Part shown: positions 24,932-36,267 of the stretch, piece after piece | Position numbering within the stretch: position 1 is the stretch's first letter | Layout: every line of letters starts with the position of its first letter | NCBI GenBank assembly: GCA_036000105.1 | Contig: DASYGE010000001.1 | Span: 1 to 44,992 of the forward strand | DNA from: DASUBN01 sp036000105 | GTDB taxonomy: Bacteria > Pseudomonadota > Gammaproteobacteria > Natronospirales > REEB76 | Length of the DNA: 44,992 nt | Direction of reading: 5' to 3' | Translations under genes and position numbers: made by a program | Notes under the pieces: model-generated | Database searches by the model: none | Seen by the model: only the letters and a program-made list of their open reading frames with translations | What the model was told of the DNA's origin: nothing

Positions 24932-26287
24932 TTAACGTGGGCCGAAGCCGGGAGGCAGCCTTCCCTTCATCCCCCTCAGCATCTTGGCCATCCCCCCACC
25001 AGCCATCTGCTTCATGACCTGGGCTATCTGGTCGTACTGCTTCAGGAGCCGGTTCACTTCCTGGACCTGGGTGCCGGACCCTTGGGCGATGCGCCGCCGG
25101 CGGGAGCCGTTGATCACGTCCGGCTTGGCTCTCTCTTTCGGGGTCATGGAATTGATGATGGCGATCTGATGTTTCAGCTCTCGCTCACCGAACTGCCCCT
25201 GGGTTTTGCCGGCCATGGCGGCCCCGCCCGGCAACTTATCCAGCATGGCCCCCACTCCGCCCATGGCGAGCACCTGCTCCAGTTGGGCACGCAGGTCCAT
25301 GAGGTCGAAGCGCTTGCCGGACTTGAGCTTGTTGACGAGTTCGGCGCCCTTCTCCCGGTCCAGGTTCTGTTCCGCCTGCTCCACCAGGGCGAGCACGTCG
25401 CCCATGCCGAGGATGCGGGACACCACCCGCTCCGGCTGGAACACTTCCAGGGCGGAGCTGTCTTCGCCCACACCCATGAACTTGATGGGCACGCCGGTGA
25501 CCTGGCGTACCGAGAGGGCCGCGCCGCCACGGGCATCGCCGTCAGCCTTGGTGAGGATGGCGCCCGTGAGCGGCAGGGCCTGGCCGAACTCGGTGGCGGC
25601 CTTGGCGGCGTCCTGCCCCGCCATGGCGTCTATCACGAATAACGTCTCCCGTGGCGCGACTGCTGCGTGGATGCGACGCGCCTCCTCCATGAGTTCCGCA
25701 TCCACATGTTGCCGACCGGCGGTATCCACGATGAGCACATCATAGAGACGCGCCCGCGCTTCGGTGAGTGCCGCTGTGGCGATGGCCACCGGGTCATCGC
25801 TCGTGGAGGGGAAATACATGGCGCCCGCCGGGCCCGCGAGTCGCTCCAGCTGCTCACGCGCCGCCGGGCGATAGACGTCGGTGCTGACCAGCAGCACTTT
25901 CTTGCGCTCGCGGTGCACGAGGTGACGGGCGAGCTTGGCGGCGGTGGTGGTCTTGCCGGCGCCCTGCAGGCCAGCGAGCAGGATGACCACCGGCGGCGCG
26001 GCGTTGAGGTCGAGAGGCGCGGCCTCACCCATGGTGCGCAGCAATTCCTCATGCACCACTTTGATGAAAGCCTGCCCGGGTGTGAGGCTCTTGAGGACAT
26101 CCGCGCCCAGGGCACGGATGCGTGCGGATTCGGTGAAGGCCTGCACCACCGGGAGCGCCACGTCGGCTTCCAGCAGAGCCAGGCGCACGTCCCGCAAGGC
26201 GTCACGGATGTTCTGCTCGGTCATGCGGCCGGAACCGCGTACCGCATCCAGAGTCCTGGATAAGCGTTCGCTCAGGGCTTTAAACAT
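24932..26287 (-). CDS. ffh: Signal recognition particle protein Ffh
   Basis: Ffh is the SRP54 GTPase, which binds 4.5S RNA and signal sequences for co-translational membrane targeting. The 451-residue protein has the N domain (1-90), the G domain with GLQGAGKTTTAAKLA (P-loop), DTAGR and TKADGDARGG, and a methionine-rich M domain from about 325 (MDLRAQLEQVLAMGG, then QVMKQMAGGGMAKMLRGM). It starts 36 bp after the metallo-beta-lactamase-fold gene on the same strand, so the two may share a transcript. Confidence 0.98.
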   Translation of the reverse strand: MFKALSERLSRTLDAVRGSGRMTEQNIRDALRDVRLALLEADVALPVVQAFTESARIRALGADVLKSLTPGQAFIKVVHEELLRTMGEAAPLDLNAAPPVVILLAGLQGAGKTTTAAKLARHLVHRERKKVLLVSTDVYRPAAREQLERLAGPAGAMYFPSTSDDPVAIATAALTEARARLYDVLIVDTAGRQHVDAELMEEARRIHAAVAPRETLFVIDAMAGQDAAKAATEFGQALPLTGAILTKADGDARGGAALSVRQVTGVPIKFMGVGEDSSALEVFQPERVVSRILGMGDVLALVEQAEQNLDREKGAELVNKLKSGKRFDLMDLRAQLEQVLAMGGVGAMLDKLPGGAAMAGKTQGQFGERELKHQIAIINSMTPKERAKPDVINGSRRRRIAQGSGTQVQEVNRLLKQYDQIAQVMKQMAGGGMAKMLRGMKGRLPPGFGPR

Positions 26288-26322
26288 CAGAGTGATACGG
26301 GCTCAGCAAGATTGGGGCGGGA

Positions 26323-27087
26323 TTATAAATCAAAGACCTCGCCGCCCATGAGGCGGTGCAGGCGGCGCTTGGGCAGAGCCGCCACGATCTCCGCGAAGAT
26401 CGCATCCTCGGCGCCGGGCTTGAGATGGGTGATGTAGATGTCCGGGTCGTGCTTCAGCTTGGCGAGATCTGCCGCCAGGGTCTTGGGACAGTAATGCTTG
26501 GCGAGATCCGCGAGCTTCTGGTTGCTGTTGGCGAAGGCGGTCTCCACCATGAGCGCGTCTATCCGCGGGTAGCTGTTGACCGCTGCCCAGAAACTGTCGT
26601 TGGTGAAGGTATCGCCGCTGAAAGCGAAGGCTTTGCCGCCCTTCTCGATGACGTAGCCCGCGCCCGGCACCGTGTGGTTCACTTCGACCATATGCAGGCT
26701 GCGTCCCTCGACCATCTGTCGCTGGCCGAGCTTCAGGGGCTGGTACTTGAGGACCGGCGCCCGCTTGTCGGGCAGCTCGGCGAAATCCGGCCACATGATC
26801 CAGTTGAAGATGTGCTTCTGCACGGCCTCGAGGGTCTCGGCACGGCCATACACCGTGAGCGGCGTCTTGAGGTGATCGAAGATGGTGTCGATGAGGAGCG
26901 GCAAGCCGCCGGTGTGATCCAGATGGGAATGGGTCAGGAACACGTGCCGGATGTGACGCATCTCGTCCAGCGTGAGGTCGCCGATGCCGGTGCCGGCATC
27001 GATCAGGGTGTCTTTGTCCACGAGCAACGAGGTGGTGCGCAGTCCTGCACCGATGCCGCCGCTGCAACCCAGGATCTTGATGCGCAT
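26323..27087 (-). CDS. Metallo-beta-lactamase-fold hydrolase, class II cyclic-nucleotide phosphodiesterase-like
   Basis: A 254-residue metal-dependent hydrolase. The zinc motif HSHLDH is at residues 53-58, with further ligands expected in NHTVPGAGY and FSGDTF and a late histidine in YITHLKPG. The overall pattern (LGCSGG near the start, FLTHSHLDHTGGLPLLIDT, WIMWPDF) is like class II cAMP phosphodiesterases and related uncharacterised hydrolases. Cyclic nucleotides are therefore the best guess but not proven. No signal peptide is present. It lies upstream of ffh (36-bp gap) and divergent from ypjD. Confidence 0.82.
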   Translation of the reverse strand: MRIKILGCSGGIGAGLRTTSLLVDKDTLIDAGTGIGDLTLDEMRHIRHVFLTHSHLDHTGGLPLLIDTIFDHLKTPLTVYGRAETLEAVQKHIFNWIMWPDFAELPDKRAPVLKYQPLKLGQRQMVEGRSLHMVEVNHTVPGAGYVIEKGGKAFAFSGDTFTNDSFWAAVNSYPRIDALMVETAFANSNQKLADLAKHYCPKTLAADLAKLKHDPDIYITHLKPGAEDAIFAEIVAALPKRRLHRLMGGEVFDL

Positions 27088-27220
27088 GGAGCTGGACCCT
27101 GCCGCCGACCGGCGCCTCCCTTGCTCGAAAGCTTAACACAGGCGGTTTTCGCGGTCCTTCACCGGGGACACGGGCTGTGCGATGATGAATAGCGCCTAAG
27201 AACCCGGCTGATACCACCCT

Positions 27221-28054
27221 ATGCATCTCTTGATCGGAGCCGCCACCCTCGCACTCGCGCTCTACCTCTTGGCGGCGCTGGGGCTGTTGTCGCGCCTGCT
27301 CGGCCGGGGCCCGCTGTTCCTGCGGGAGCGCCGCAGCTTCATCCTGAGCGCGGCGCTGGCCGCTGTGCTGCTGCATGGCATCGCGCTCTACGCGGCCATC
27401 TTCAGCGGCCAGGGCATGGATCTCGGTTTCTTCAACGCTCTGGCGTTGGTGGGTCTCCTGGTGGCACTGATCGCGCTGGCCGCCTTCGTGAAACCCTCCT
27501 TCGAGAACCTGGGGCTGGTGCTGTTCCCCCTGGCCGGCGCGAGCATCCTCCTGGCCGAGACGCTGACGAGCGACGTGCTGCTGCTGCACGGCGGCAACTG
27601 GCCGCTGGACACCCACATCCTGTTCTCCCTGCTCGCCTACAGCCTGCTGAGCGTGGCCGCGTTGCAAGCAGTGGTGCTGGCGCTACAGGAGCGACGCCTG
27701 CGCCGCGGCAGCGCCGGCGGCCTCTTGAGCACACTGCCGCCGCTGCAGGAGATGGAGCGCTTCCTGTTCCAGCTCATCGCCGCGGGTTTCATCCTGCTCA
27801 CGCTCTCGCTCTTCACCGGCCTCATCTTCGTGCACAACTTCATGGTGCAGCACCTGGCGCACAAGGCGATCCTCTCGGGGCTCGCCTGGCTGGTGTTCGC
27901 AGTGCTCCTGTGGGGGCGCTGGCGTTTCGGCTGGCGCGGACGCACCGCCATCCGCTGGACCCTCGCCGGCTTCGTCTCGCTGATGCTCGCTTACTTCGGC
28001 AGCAAGCTGGTGCTGGAGCTGATCCTCGGCCGGCACTGGGGACTCATGCCTTGA
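27221..28054 (+). CDS. ypjD: CcsA/YpjD-type inner-membrane protein
   Basis: A 277-residue polytopic protein with about eight membrane segments and the cytochrome-c-assembly (CcsA-like) domain: WPLDTHILFSLLAYSLLSVA and a later HNFMVQHLAHKAILSGLAW carry the conserved histidines. In gammaproteobacteria ypjD sits beside ffh and precedes the corB-type gene, exactly as here. A link with CorB-type magnesium/cobalt efflux has been proposed for this family. corB starts 44 bp downstream. Confidence 0.88.
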   Translation: MHLLIGAATLALALYLLAALGLLSRLLGRGPLFLRERRSFILSAALAAVLLHGIALYAAIFSGQGMDLGFFNALALVGLLVALIALAAFVKPSFENLGLVLFPLAGASILLAETLTSDVLLLHGGNWPLDTHILFSLLAYSLLSVAALQAVVLALQERRLRRGSAGGLLSTLPPLQEMERFLFQLIAAGFILLTLSLFTGLIFVHNFMVQHLAHKAILSGLAWLVFAVLLWGRWRFGWRGRTAIRWTLAGFVSLMLAYFGSKLVLELILGRHWGLMP

Positions 28055-28097
28055 GGCGTCCGCCGCTCCGATACCCGATGCCGTCGGGCAGACGCCC

Positions 28098-29411
28098 GTG
28101 AACCACATCCCCTTGCTGTATCTCTTCGGCGTGGTGGCCCTGTGTCTCCTGTGTTCGGCGTTCTTCGCCGGCTCCGAGACCGCACTCATGAGCCTCAACC
28201 GTTACCGCTTGCGCCATCTGGCACGAGCGGGCCATCGCGGCGCGGTTGTGGCGGAAAAACTGTTGCGCCGCCCAGACCGGCTCATCGGCCTCATGCGCCT
28301 CGGCGACACCCTCTCCAACGTGGTGGCGACCTCCATCACGACCCTCATCGCGCTGCGCATCGGCGGCGACAGCGCCTTAGCCATCGCCGGCGGCGTGCTG
28401 ATCCTGTGCATCCTGATCTTCTCGGAGATCACGCCCAAGACGCTCGCGGCGCTGTATCCGGAGCGCTTCGGCTTCCCCACTGCATTCATCTACGTGCCTC
28501 TGCTCCGGCTGTTCTCGCCGCTGATCGCGGCGGTGAACCTATTCACCAACGGTCTCTTGCACCTCATGGGAGTGAGGAGCGGTGCCATGCCGCTGCATTC
28601 CATGAGCAGCGAGGAGCTGCGCAGCGTGGTGACCGAGGCCGGTGGGCTCATCCCCAAGCGCCATCAGCGCATGCTGCTCAGCATCCTGGACTTGGAGAAG
28701 ATCGCGGTCGAGGACATCATGGTGCCGCGTAACGAGATCACCGGCATCGACATCGAGCAGGAATGGGACGACATCCGCATGCAGCTCTACAGCAGCCAGC
28801 ACACGCGCCTGCCCGTGTACGAGGGTGATGTAGACAAGGTGCTGGGCTTCGTGCACGCCCGCCAGGTGCTGCACCTGCTCTCCCAGGAGGACCCGGGTAA
28901 GGAGGAGTTGCGGGAGATATTGCGGGAAGTGTATTTCGTGCCGGCGGGTACTTCGCTGCAACGCCAGCTGCTCAACTTCCAGACCGCCCAACGGCGCATC
29001 GGCCTCGTGGTGGATGAGTACGGCGATATCCGCGGCCTCGTGACCCTGGAGGATATCCTCGAAGAGATCGTAGGCGAGTTCACCACCGACCCTGCGGCAC
29101 AGAACCGCGACATATATAAGGAGAGCGAGACCAGCTACCTGGTGAACGGCAGCGCCACGGTGCGGGAGCTGAACCGCGCCATGCACCTCAAACTCCCCAC
29201 CGACGGCCCCAAGACCCTGAACGGGCTGATCCTGGAATATCTGGAAGCCATCCCCCAGCCCGGTACGAGCTTCAAACTCGCCGGTCATTCCCTTGAGATC
29301 GTGCAGACCACCGGTAATGCGGTGAAGACGGTGCGTCTCCTGCTCCCGACGCTGGCGGCAGAAGCCGTGCCCAAGAAGGCCAAAAAGAAGAAGAAAAAGA
29401 CCGCGCGCTAG
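28098..29411 (+). CDS. corB: CorB/CorC-family (CNNM-type) CBS-domain transporter
   Basis: A 437-residue membrane protein of the CNNM/HlyC-CorC family linked to magnesium and cobalt transport. An N-terminal DUF21 domain with several membrane segments (about 5-175, containing FFAGSETALMSLNRYRL) is followed by a CBS pair (about 205-330, with VEDIMVPRNEI and GLVTLEDILEEIVGE) and a CorC_HlyC C-terminal domain. It ends in a Lys-rich tail (KKAKKKKKKTAR). The start is GTG 28098. Its stop overlaps that of convergent radA in the tetranucleotide CTAG. Confidence 0.93.
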   Translation: MNHIPLLYLFGVVALCLLCSAFFAGSETALMSLNRYRLRHLARAGHRGAVVAEKLLRRPDRLIGLMRLGDTLSNVVATSITTLIALRIGGDSALAIAGGVLILCILIFSEITPKTLAALYPERFGFPTAFIYVPLLRLFSPLIAAVNLFTNGLLHLMGVRSGAMPLHSMSSEELRSVVTEAGGLIPKRHQRMLLSILDLEKIAVEDIMVPRNEITGIDIEQEWDDIRMQLYSSQHTRLPVYEGDVDKVLGFVHARQVLHLLSQEDPGKEELREILREVYFVPAGTSLQRQLLNFQTAQRRIGLVVDEYGDIRGLVTLEDILEEIVGEFTTDPAAQNRDIYKESETSYLVNGSATVRELNRAMHLKLPTDGPKTLNGLILEYLEAIPQPGTSFKLAGHSLEIVQTTGNAVKTVRLLLPTLAAEAVPKKAKKKKKKTAR

Positions 29412-30763
29412 AGAGAGGCGATCGCCTCAGCGAGCCTTTGGACACCGATCACCTCGATGCCTTCGGGGTTCTTCTTGGGGACGTTGGCGCGCGGCACGAT
29501 GGCCCGCTTGAAACCATGCTTGGCCGCTTCCCGTAATCTGTCTTCGCCGTTATAGACCGGGCGTATCTCACCAGCGAGCCCCACTTCACCGAACACGATG
29601 AGGTCCTGGGGTAAGGGCTTATCGCGGAAGCTGGAGAGCACCGCCAGCATCACCGCGAGATCCGCAGCGGTCTCGCTGACCCGCAAGCCCCCCACCACGT
29701 TGAGGAACACGTCGTGGCCGAACATGGCGATGCCGCCGTGGCGATGCATGACCGCCAGCAGCATGGACAGGCGGTTGGTATCCAGCCCTAAGGCCACGCG
29801 CCGCGGGTTATCGATGTGGCTCTCATCCACCAGCGCCTGCACTTCGATGAGCATGGGGCGGCTGCCCTCGCGGATGACGGTGACGGCGCTGCCGGACACG
29901 GGTTCGCCATGGCGCGAGAGGAAGATGGCGGAAGGGTTCTTGACCTCTTTCAAGCCGGTCTCGGTCATGGCGAACACGCCGAGTTCGTTGGCGGCGCCGA
30001 AGCGGTTCTTGATGGCGCGGATCACCCGGTAGCGGCTGCCGGCGTCGTTCTCGAAATACAGCACTGTATCCACCATGTGCTCCAGCACCCGGGGACCGGC
30101 GATCACGCCTTCCTTGGTGACGTGCCCTACCAGGAACACGGCGGTACCGCTCTGCTTGGCATAACGGGTGAAGAGCGCGGTGCTCTCACGCAACTGGGCC
30201 ACGGCGCCGGGAGCGGATTGCAGCAAGGCGGTGAACACGGTCTGGATGGAATCCACCACTAGGACGCCGGGCTTGGCCTTGTGGGCGGCTTCGAGGATGC
30301 GTTCCACACAGGTCTCGGCAGCGAGCGTGACGGGGGCATCCGCCACTTCCAGGCGCCGCGCCCTCAAGCCCACCTGGGCCGGGGATTCCTCGCCGCTGAC
30401 ATATAAGACCGGCCGGCCCCGGGCGAGGCTGGCAGCTGCCTGTAACAGGAGCGTGGATTTGCCGATGCCTGGGTCGCCGCCGATGAGGGTCACGGAACCG
30501 GGGACCAGCCCCCCGCCCAGGACCCGATCCAGCTCATCCAGGCCTGTGGGGAAGCGGGGTGTCTCCCGTTCGCCGGCCCGGTCCAGGCCTTCCAGGACCG
30601 TATCCCCCCCGGCTGCCGCCTCTGCCGCCCGCGCCGGATTGGTCCCCAGGCTCTGGGACTCGGTGAGGGTGTTCCAGGCGCCGCAGTCTGGGCATTGGCC
30701 GGCCCAACGCAGGCTCTTGCCGCCACAGGCGTCGCAGACGTAGATGGTCTTGGCTTTTTTCAT
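29408..30763 (-). CDS. radA: DNA repair protein RadA (branch-migration helicase)
   Basis: RadA (Sms) is a RecA-related ATPase that processes recombination intermediates. Starting at ATG 30763 gives 451 residues, the family length. A zinc finger is formed by C10, C13, C24 and C27, then Walker A GGDPGIGKSTLL, the RadA-specific KNRFG motif (IKNRFGAANELGVF), and a C-terminal Lon-like domain (VFGEVGLAGEIRPV). An upstream in-frame ATG at 30817 only adds 18 residues without family similarity. The gene is convergent with corB and divergent from the kinase gene. Confidence 0.96.
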   Translation of the reverse strand: MKKAKTIYVCDACGGKSLRWAGQCPDCGAWNTLTESQSLGTNPARAAEAAAGGDTVLEGLDRAGERETPRFPTGLDELDRVLGGGLVPGSVTLIGGDPGIGKSTLLLQAAASLARGRPVLYVSGEESPAQVGLRARRLEVADAPVTLAAETCVERILEAAHKAKPGVLVVDSIQTVFTALLQSAPGAVAQLRESTALFTRYAKQSGTAVFLVGHVTKEGVIAGPRVLEHMVDTVLYFENDAGSRYRVIRAIKNRFGAANELGVFAMTETGLKEVKNPSAIFLSRHGEPVSGSAVTVIREGSRPMLIEVQALVDESHIDNPRRVALGLDTNRLSMLLAVMHRHGGIAMFGHDVFLNVVGGLRVSETAADLAVMLAVLSSFRDKPLPQDLIVFGEVGLAGEIRPVYNGEDRLREAAKHGFKRAIVPRANVPKKNPEGIEVIGVQRLAEAIASL

Positions 30764-30850
30764 GAGTGCAGAGGGGCTTACGGACGGCCGGATGGTAGCA
30801 CGCCGGCCCAGGGCCAAATGCCGGGGTTTTCCCTTCCATTTCCATGAAAA

Positions 30851-30879
30851 TTCAAGGTAGTATGGAGCAGGCTTAATAA
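30851..30879 (+). promoter_or_regulatory. Candidate promoter of the kinase-phosphatase-FHA cassette
   Basis: TTCAAG (30851-30856) and TAATAA (30874-30879) are separated by 17 bp, with a purine-rich GGCGGGGG ribosome site before the GTG at 30901. The -35 match is weak. Confidence 0.35.
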
Positions 30880-30900
30880 TTCATCTAGGCGGGGGTTTGG

Positions 30901-33504
<2,604 letters not shown>

Positions 33505-33520
33505 TAATAAAGGCTGCCGC

Positions 33521-34342
33521 ATGAGCTACAAAGGCAAGCTGAACTTCGTCGGTAACAGCGACAAGGGCATGGTGCGTCCGAACAACGAGGACTGCATCGG
33601 CACCGATCTCGAGACCGGCCTCGTGGTGGTCGCCGACGGCATGGGCGGCTATAAGGCCGGCGAAGTCGCGAGCGGGATCGCCGTGCAGACCCTTACCGAG
33701 TTCGTGACCAACGGCATCAAGGACGCGCACAAGCACGCGGGCGGCGCCGAGAGCTACAGCGCGGAGAGCGTGCTGCTGCGCAACGCGATCCTTAAAGCCA
33801 ACGACATCATCCACCAGACCGCCAAGAGCCAGCCGCAGTGCGAGGGCATGGGCACCACCATCGTGGCCTGCCTGTTCTATGACAACCGCATCTCGGTGGC
33901 CCATGTGGGCGACTCCCGTCTCTACCGCATCCGCCACGGCCAGTTCGAGCAGGTGACCACCGACCACTCCCTGCTGCAGGAGCTGGTGGCACGGGGCTTC
34001 TATACCCCGGAAGAGGCCCGTAAATCCCTCAACAAGAACCTGGTGACCCGGGCCTTGGGGATCGAGCCCACCGTGGAGGTGGACGTCCAGGAGGACGTGG
34101 TCATGCAGGACGATATCTACCTTCTGTGCTCCGACGGCCTGAATGACATGGTCGAGGACGCGGATATTTACTTAACCCTTAAGACGTTTAGTGCTAACCT
34201 TGAGATGGCAGGCCAACAGCTGGTCAAGCTGGCTAACGACAACGGCGGTCGGGACAACGTATCCGTGGTCCTGGTCAAACCGTTGAAATCGTTCGAGAAC
34301 CAGAAAGGGTTCTTCAACCGGCTGACGGACTGGTTCTCTTGA
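33521..34342 (+). CDS. PP2C-type Ser/Thr protein phosphatase
   Basis: A 273-residue cytosolic metal-dependent phosphatase expected to reverse the upstream kinase. The PP2C motifs are complete: VRPNNEDCIG, VVADGMGGYKAGE, VAHVGDSRLYRIR, CSDGLNDMV and GGRDNVSVVLV, carrying the metal-binding aspartates. AAAGG precedes the ATG. The 16-bp gap to the kinase gene indicates co-transcription. Confidence 0.95.
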   Translation: MSYKGKLNFVGNSDKGMVRPNNEDCIGTDLETGLVVVADGMGGYKAGEVASGIAVQTLTEFVTNGIKDAHKHAGGAESYSAESVLLRNAILKANDIIHQTAKSQPQCEGMGTTIVACLFYDNRISVAHVGDSRLYRIRHGQFEQVTTDHSLLQELVARGFYTPEEARKSLNKNLVTRALGIEPTVEVDVQEDVVMQDDIYLLCSDGLNDMVEDADIYLTLKTFSANLEMAGQQLVKLANDNGGRDNVSVVLVKPLKSFENQKGFFNRLTDWFS

Positions 34343-34398
34343 GCCACGTATGGGGCACGTCGGGCTAAACGAGAAATGAATTACCAAGAGGCAGACCC

Positions 34399-35121
34399 AT
34401 GGGCAAGCTGATACTCACACTCGATGGCCAGGAACTGGCGCAATACGAACTCGAAAAAGAGCGCTATACCATCGGCCGCCTGGCTGATAACGACATCCAC
34501 ATCGACAACATGGCGGTGAGCGGACACCACGCGCTCATCATCAACATCCTCAAGGATTCCTTCCTCGAGGACCTGAACAGCACCAACGGCACCTACGTCA
34601 ACGGCAAGCTGATCAAGAAACACGCGCTCCAGGAAGGCGATGTCATCACCATCGGCCGGCACGCGTTGAAGTACATGAGTGGCAAGCCCGCCGCAGCCGC
34701 CGGTGACGCCGACGATTTCGAGAAGACCATGATCATCCGGCCCGGCACCAAGAGCCAGACCGGCGTGCCCAGCATGGACAGCGTGAACAAGGCCATCTCG
34801 GATGCGGGCGGTGCCCCCATCGCCGATGGCGCCAAGGCCGCGGCCCTGCCCAAGGCCAAGCTGCAGGTGCTGTCCGGCAGCTTCGCCGGCAAGGAACTGG
34901 AACTCAACAAGGCGCTCACCACCCTGGGACGCCCGGGCGTGCAGGTGGCGGCGGTGACCCGCCGTGCCGACGGCTTCTTCGTGGTGCACGTGGAGAGCGG
35001 CCAGGGTCAGGGTTTCCCCACGGTCAACGGCGGCGACATCGGCGCCCAGGCGCTGAAGCTCAAGGATAACGACGTGATCGAGCTGGCCGGCGTGAAGATG
35101 GGCTTCTACGAGATGAAGTAA
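34399..35121 (+). CDS. FHA-domain protein with second FHA-like domain
   Basis: A 240-residue cytosolic protein. Residues about 15-95 form a good FHA phosphothreonine-binding domain: YTIGR, SGHHALI (Gly where SRxH usually has Arg) and LNSTNGTYVNG. A linker (about 96-150) contains FEKTMII, a candidate phospho-threonine site. Residues about 155-240 look like a second, degenerate FHA fold (LELNKALTTLGRPG, PTVNGGDI, LKDNDVIEL) lacking the canonical Ser-His binding residues. As the last gene of the kinase-phosphatase cassette it is likely the read-out partner, as in other bacterial kinase/FHA pairs. AGAGG precedes the ATG. Confidence 0.9.
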   Translation: MGKLILTLDGQELAQYELEKERYTIGRLADNDIHIDNMAVSGHHALIINILKDSFLEDLNSTNGTYVNGKLIKKHALQEGDVITIGRHALKYMSGKPAAAAGDADDFEKTMIIRPGTKSQTGVPSMDSVNKAISDAGGAPIADGAKAAALPKAKLQVLSGSFAGKELELNKALTTLGRPGVQVAAVTRRADGFFVVHVESGQGQGFPTVNGGDIGAQALKLKDNDVIELAGVKMGFYEMK

Positions 35122-35145
35122 AAGCAAAGACCGAAGCAGTCTGAA

Positions 35146-36267
35146 TCAGTTATTTACGCCCGCCGTCTTGGCGGGCGTTTCGTTTAGGGCATCCACTACG
35201 CTGAACTTGACCCGCTGGGTGACGCCGCAGAGGAGTTCCAGAGGGATGGTGCCGGCAGCCCGCGCGATCTCTTCCACCGGCAGTTCCGGCCCCCAGACGA
35301 CGACTGGATCCCCCACCGTCGCCCCGGGCACGCCGCTCAAATCCACGGCAATCATGTCCATGGCCACACGTCCCACCAGGGGCACGCGCAGGCCTCGCAC
35401 CAACACCGGTGTGCCGCTGGGAGCATGGCGCGGGTAGCCGTCGCCATAACCGATGGCGGCTATACCGAGGTGCATGTCGCCGGGCGCCACGAAGGCGCCG
35501 CCATAACCCACCGCTTCGCCTTTCTTCAGGGTCTTCACGGCGATGAGGGAGGTCTGCATGGTCATGGCGGGCTTGAGGCCGTCGTCGGCACCGCAGCGGT
35601 TGGCGAAGGGCGAGGCGCCGTAGAGCATGCTGCCCGGGCGTACCCAATCCGCATGACTCTGGGGCCAGGCGAGGATGCCGGCGGAATTGGCGATGCTGCG
35701 CTCGGCTTCGATGCCGGCGGTGGCGGCCGCGAAGGCCTCCAGCTGCCGCAAGGTGCGCGGGTTTGAGGTCTCGTCGGCACAGGCGAGATGGGTCATGAGG
35801 CGCGGCGGCTGACGCACTGCAGGAGCCGCCTTGAGGCGCTTCCAGGCGTCACTCGCCGCATCCAGCGGGAAGCCTAAGCGGTTCATGCCGCTATCGACCT
35901 TCAGCCAGACGCTGAGGGCGGAACGCAGGGACGAGGCTTCCATGAGCTTGAGCTGGTAGGCGTCGTGCACCACCAGTTCGCAACCGTTCTTGGCCGCTTC
36001 ATCCAGCTCCCCGGCGCTGAACACGCCTTCGAGCAATACGATGGGATGGCTGAGCCCGGCATGGCGGATGGCCAGCGCTTCTTCCAGGCTCGCCACCGCG
36101 TAGGCATCGGCGGCCGAGAGCGCCTGGGCAGCAGCGGCGATGCCGTGCCCATAGGCATTGGCCTTGACCACCGCCATGATGCGGGACCGGGGTGCGAGTT
36201 CGTGTACGCGCTGCAGGTTGTGGCGCAGCGCGGCGAGGTCTATGACCGCGCCGGTCGCACGACTCAT
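35146..36267 (-). CDS. alr: Alanine racemase
   Basis: This PLP enzyme interconverts L- and D-alanine for peptidoglycan. It has 373 residues. The PLP lysine is K35 in VVKANAYGHG, and the second catalytic base is the tyrosine at about 274 in IGYGDGYPR. The start ATG 36267 overlaps the dnaB stop as ATGA, so the two are translationally coupled, the usual gammaproteobacterial dnaB-alr arrangement. It converges on the FHA-protein gene. Confidence 0.97.
   Translation of the reverse strand: MSRATGAVIDLAALRHNLQRVHELAPRSRIMAVVKANAYGHGIAAAAQALSAADAYAVASLEEALAIRHAGLSHPIVLLEGVFSAGELDEAAKNGCELVVHDAYQLKLMEASSLRSALSVWLKVDSGMNRLGFPLDAASDAWKRLKAAPAVRQPPRLMTHLACADETSNPRTLRQLEAFAAATAGIEAERSIANSAGILAWPQSHADWVRPGSMLYGASPFANRCGADDGLKPAMTMQTSLIAVKTLKKGEAVGYGGAFVAPGDMHLGIAAIGYGDGYPRHAPSGTPVLVRGLRVPLVGRVAMDMIAVDLSGVPGATVGDPVVVWGPELPVEEIARAAGTIPLELLCGVTQRVKFSVVDALNETPAKTAGVNN
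35156..35185 (+). terminator. Terminator of the kinase cassette, lying inside the alr 3' coding end
   Basis: ACGCCCGCC-GTCTT-GGCGGGCGT followed by TTCGTTT forms a 9-bp stem with a T-rich tail on the plus strand, 34 bases after the FHA-gene stop. The same bases encode the last residues of alr on the minus strand (ETPAKTAGVNN). Confidence 0.8.

Noticed and set aside
30764..30817. Longer radA start
   Set aside because: The added 18 residues lack family similarity; the zinc finger begins right after the ATG at 30763.
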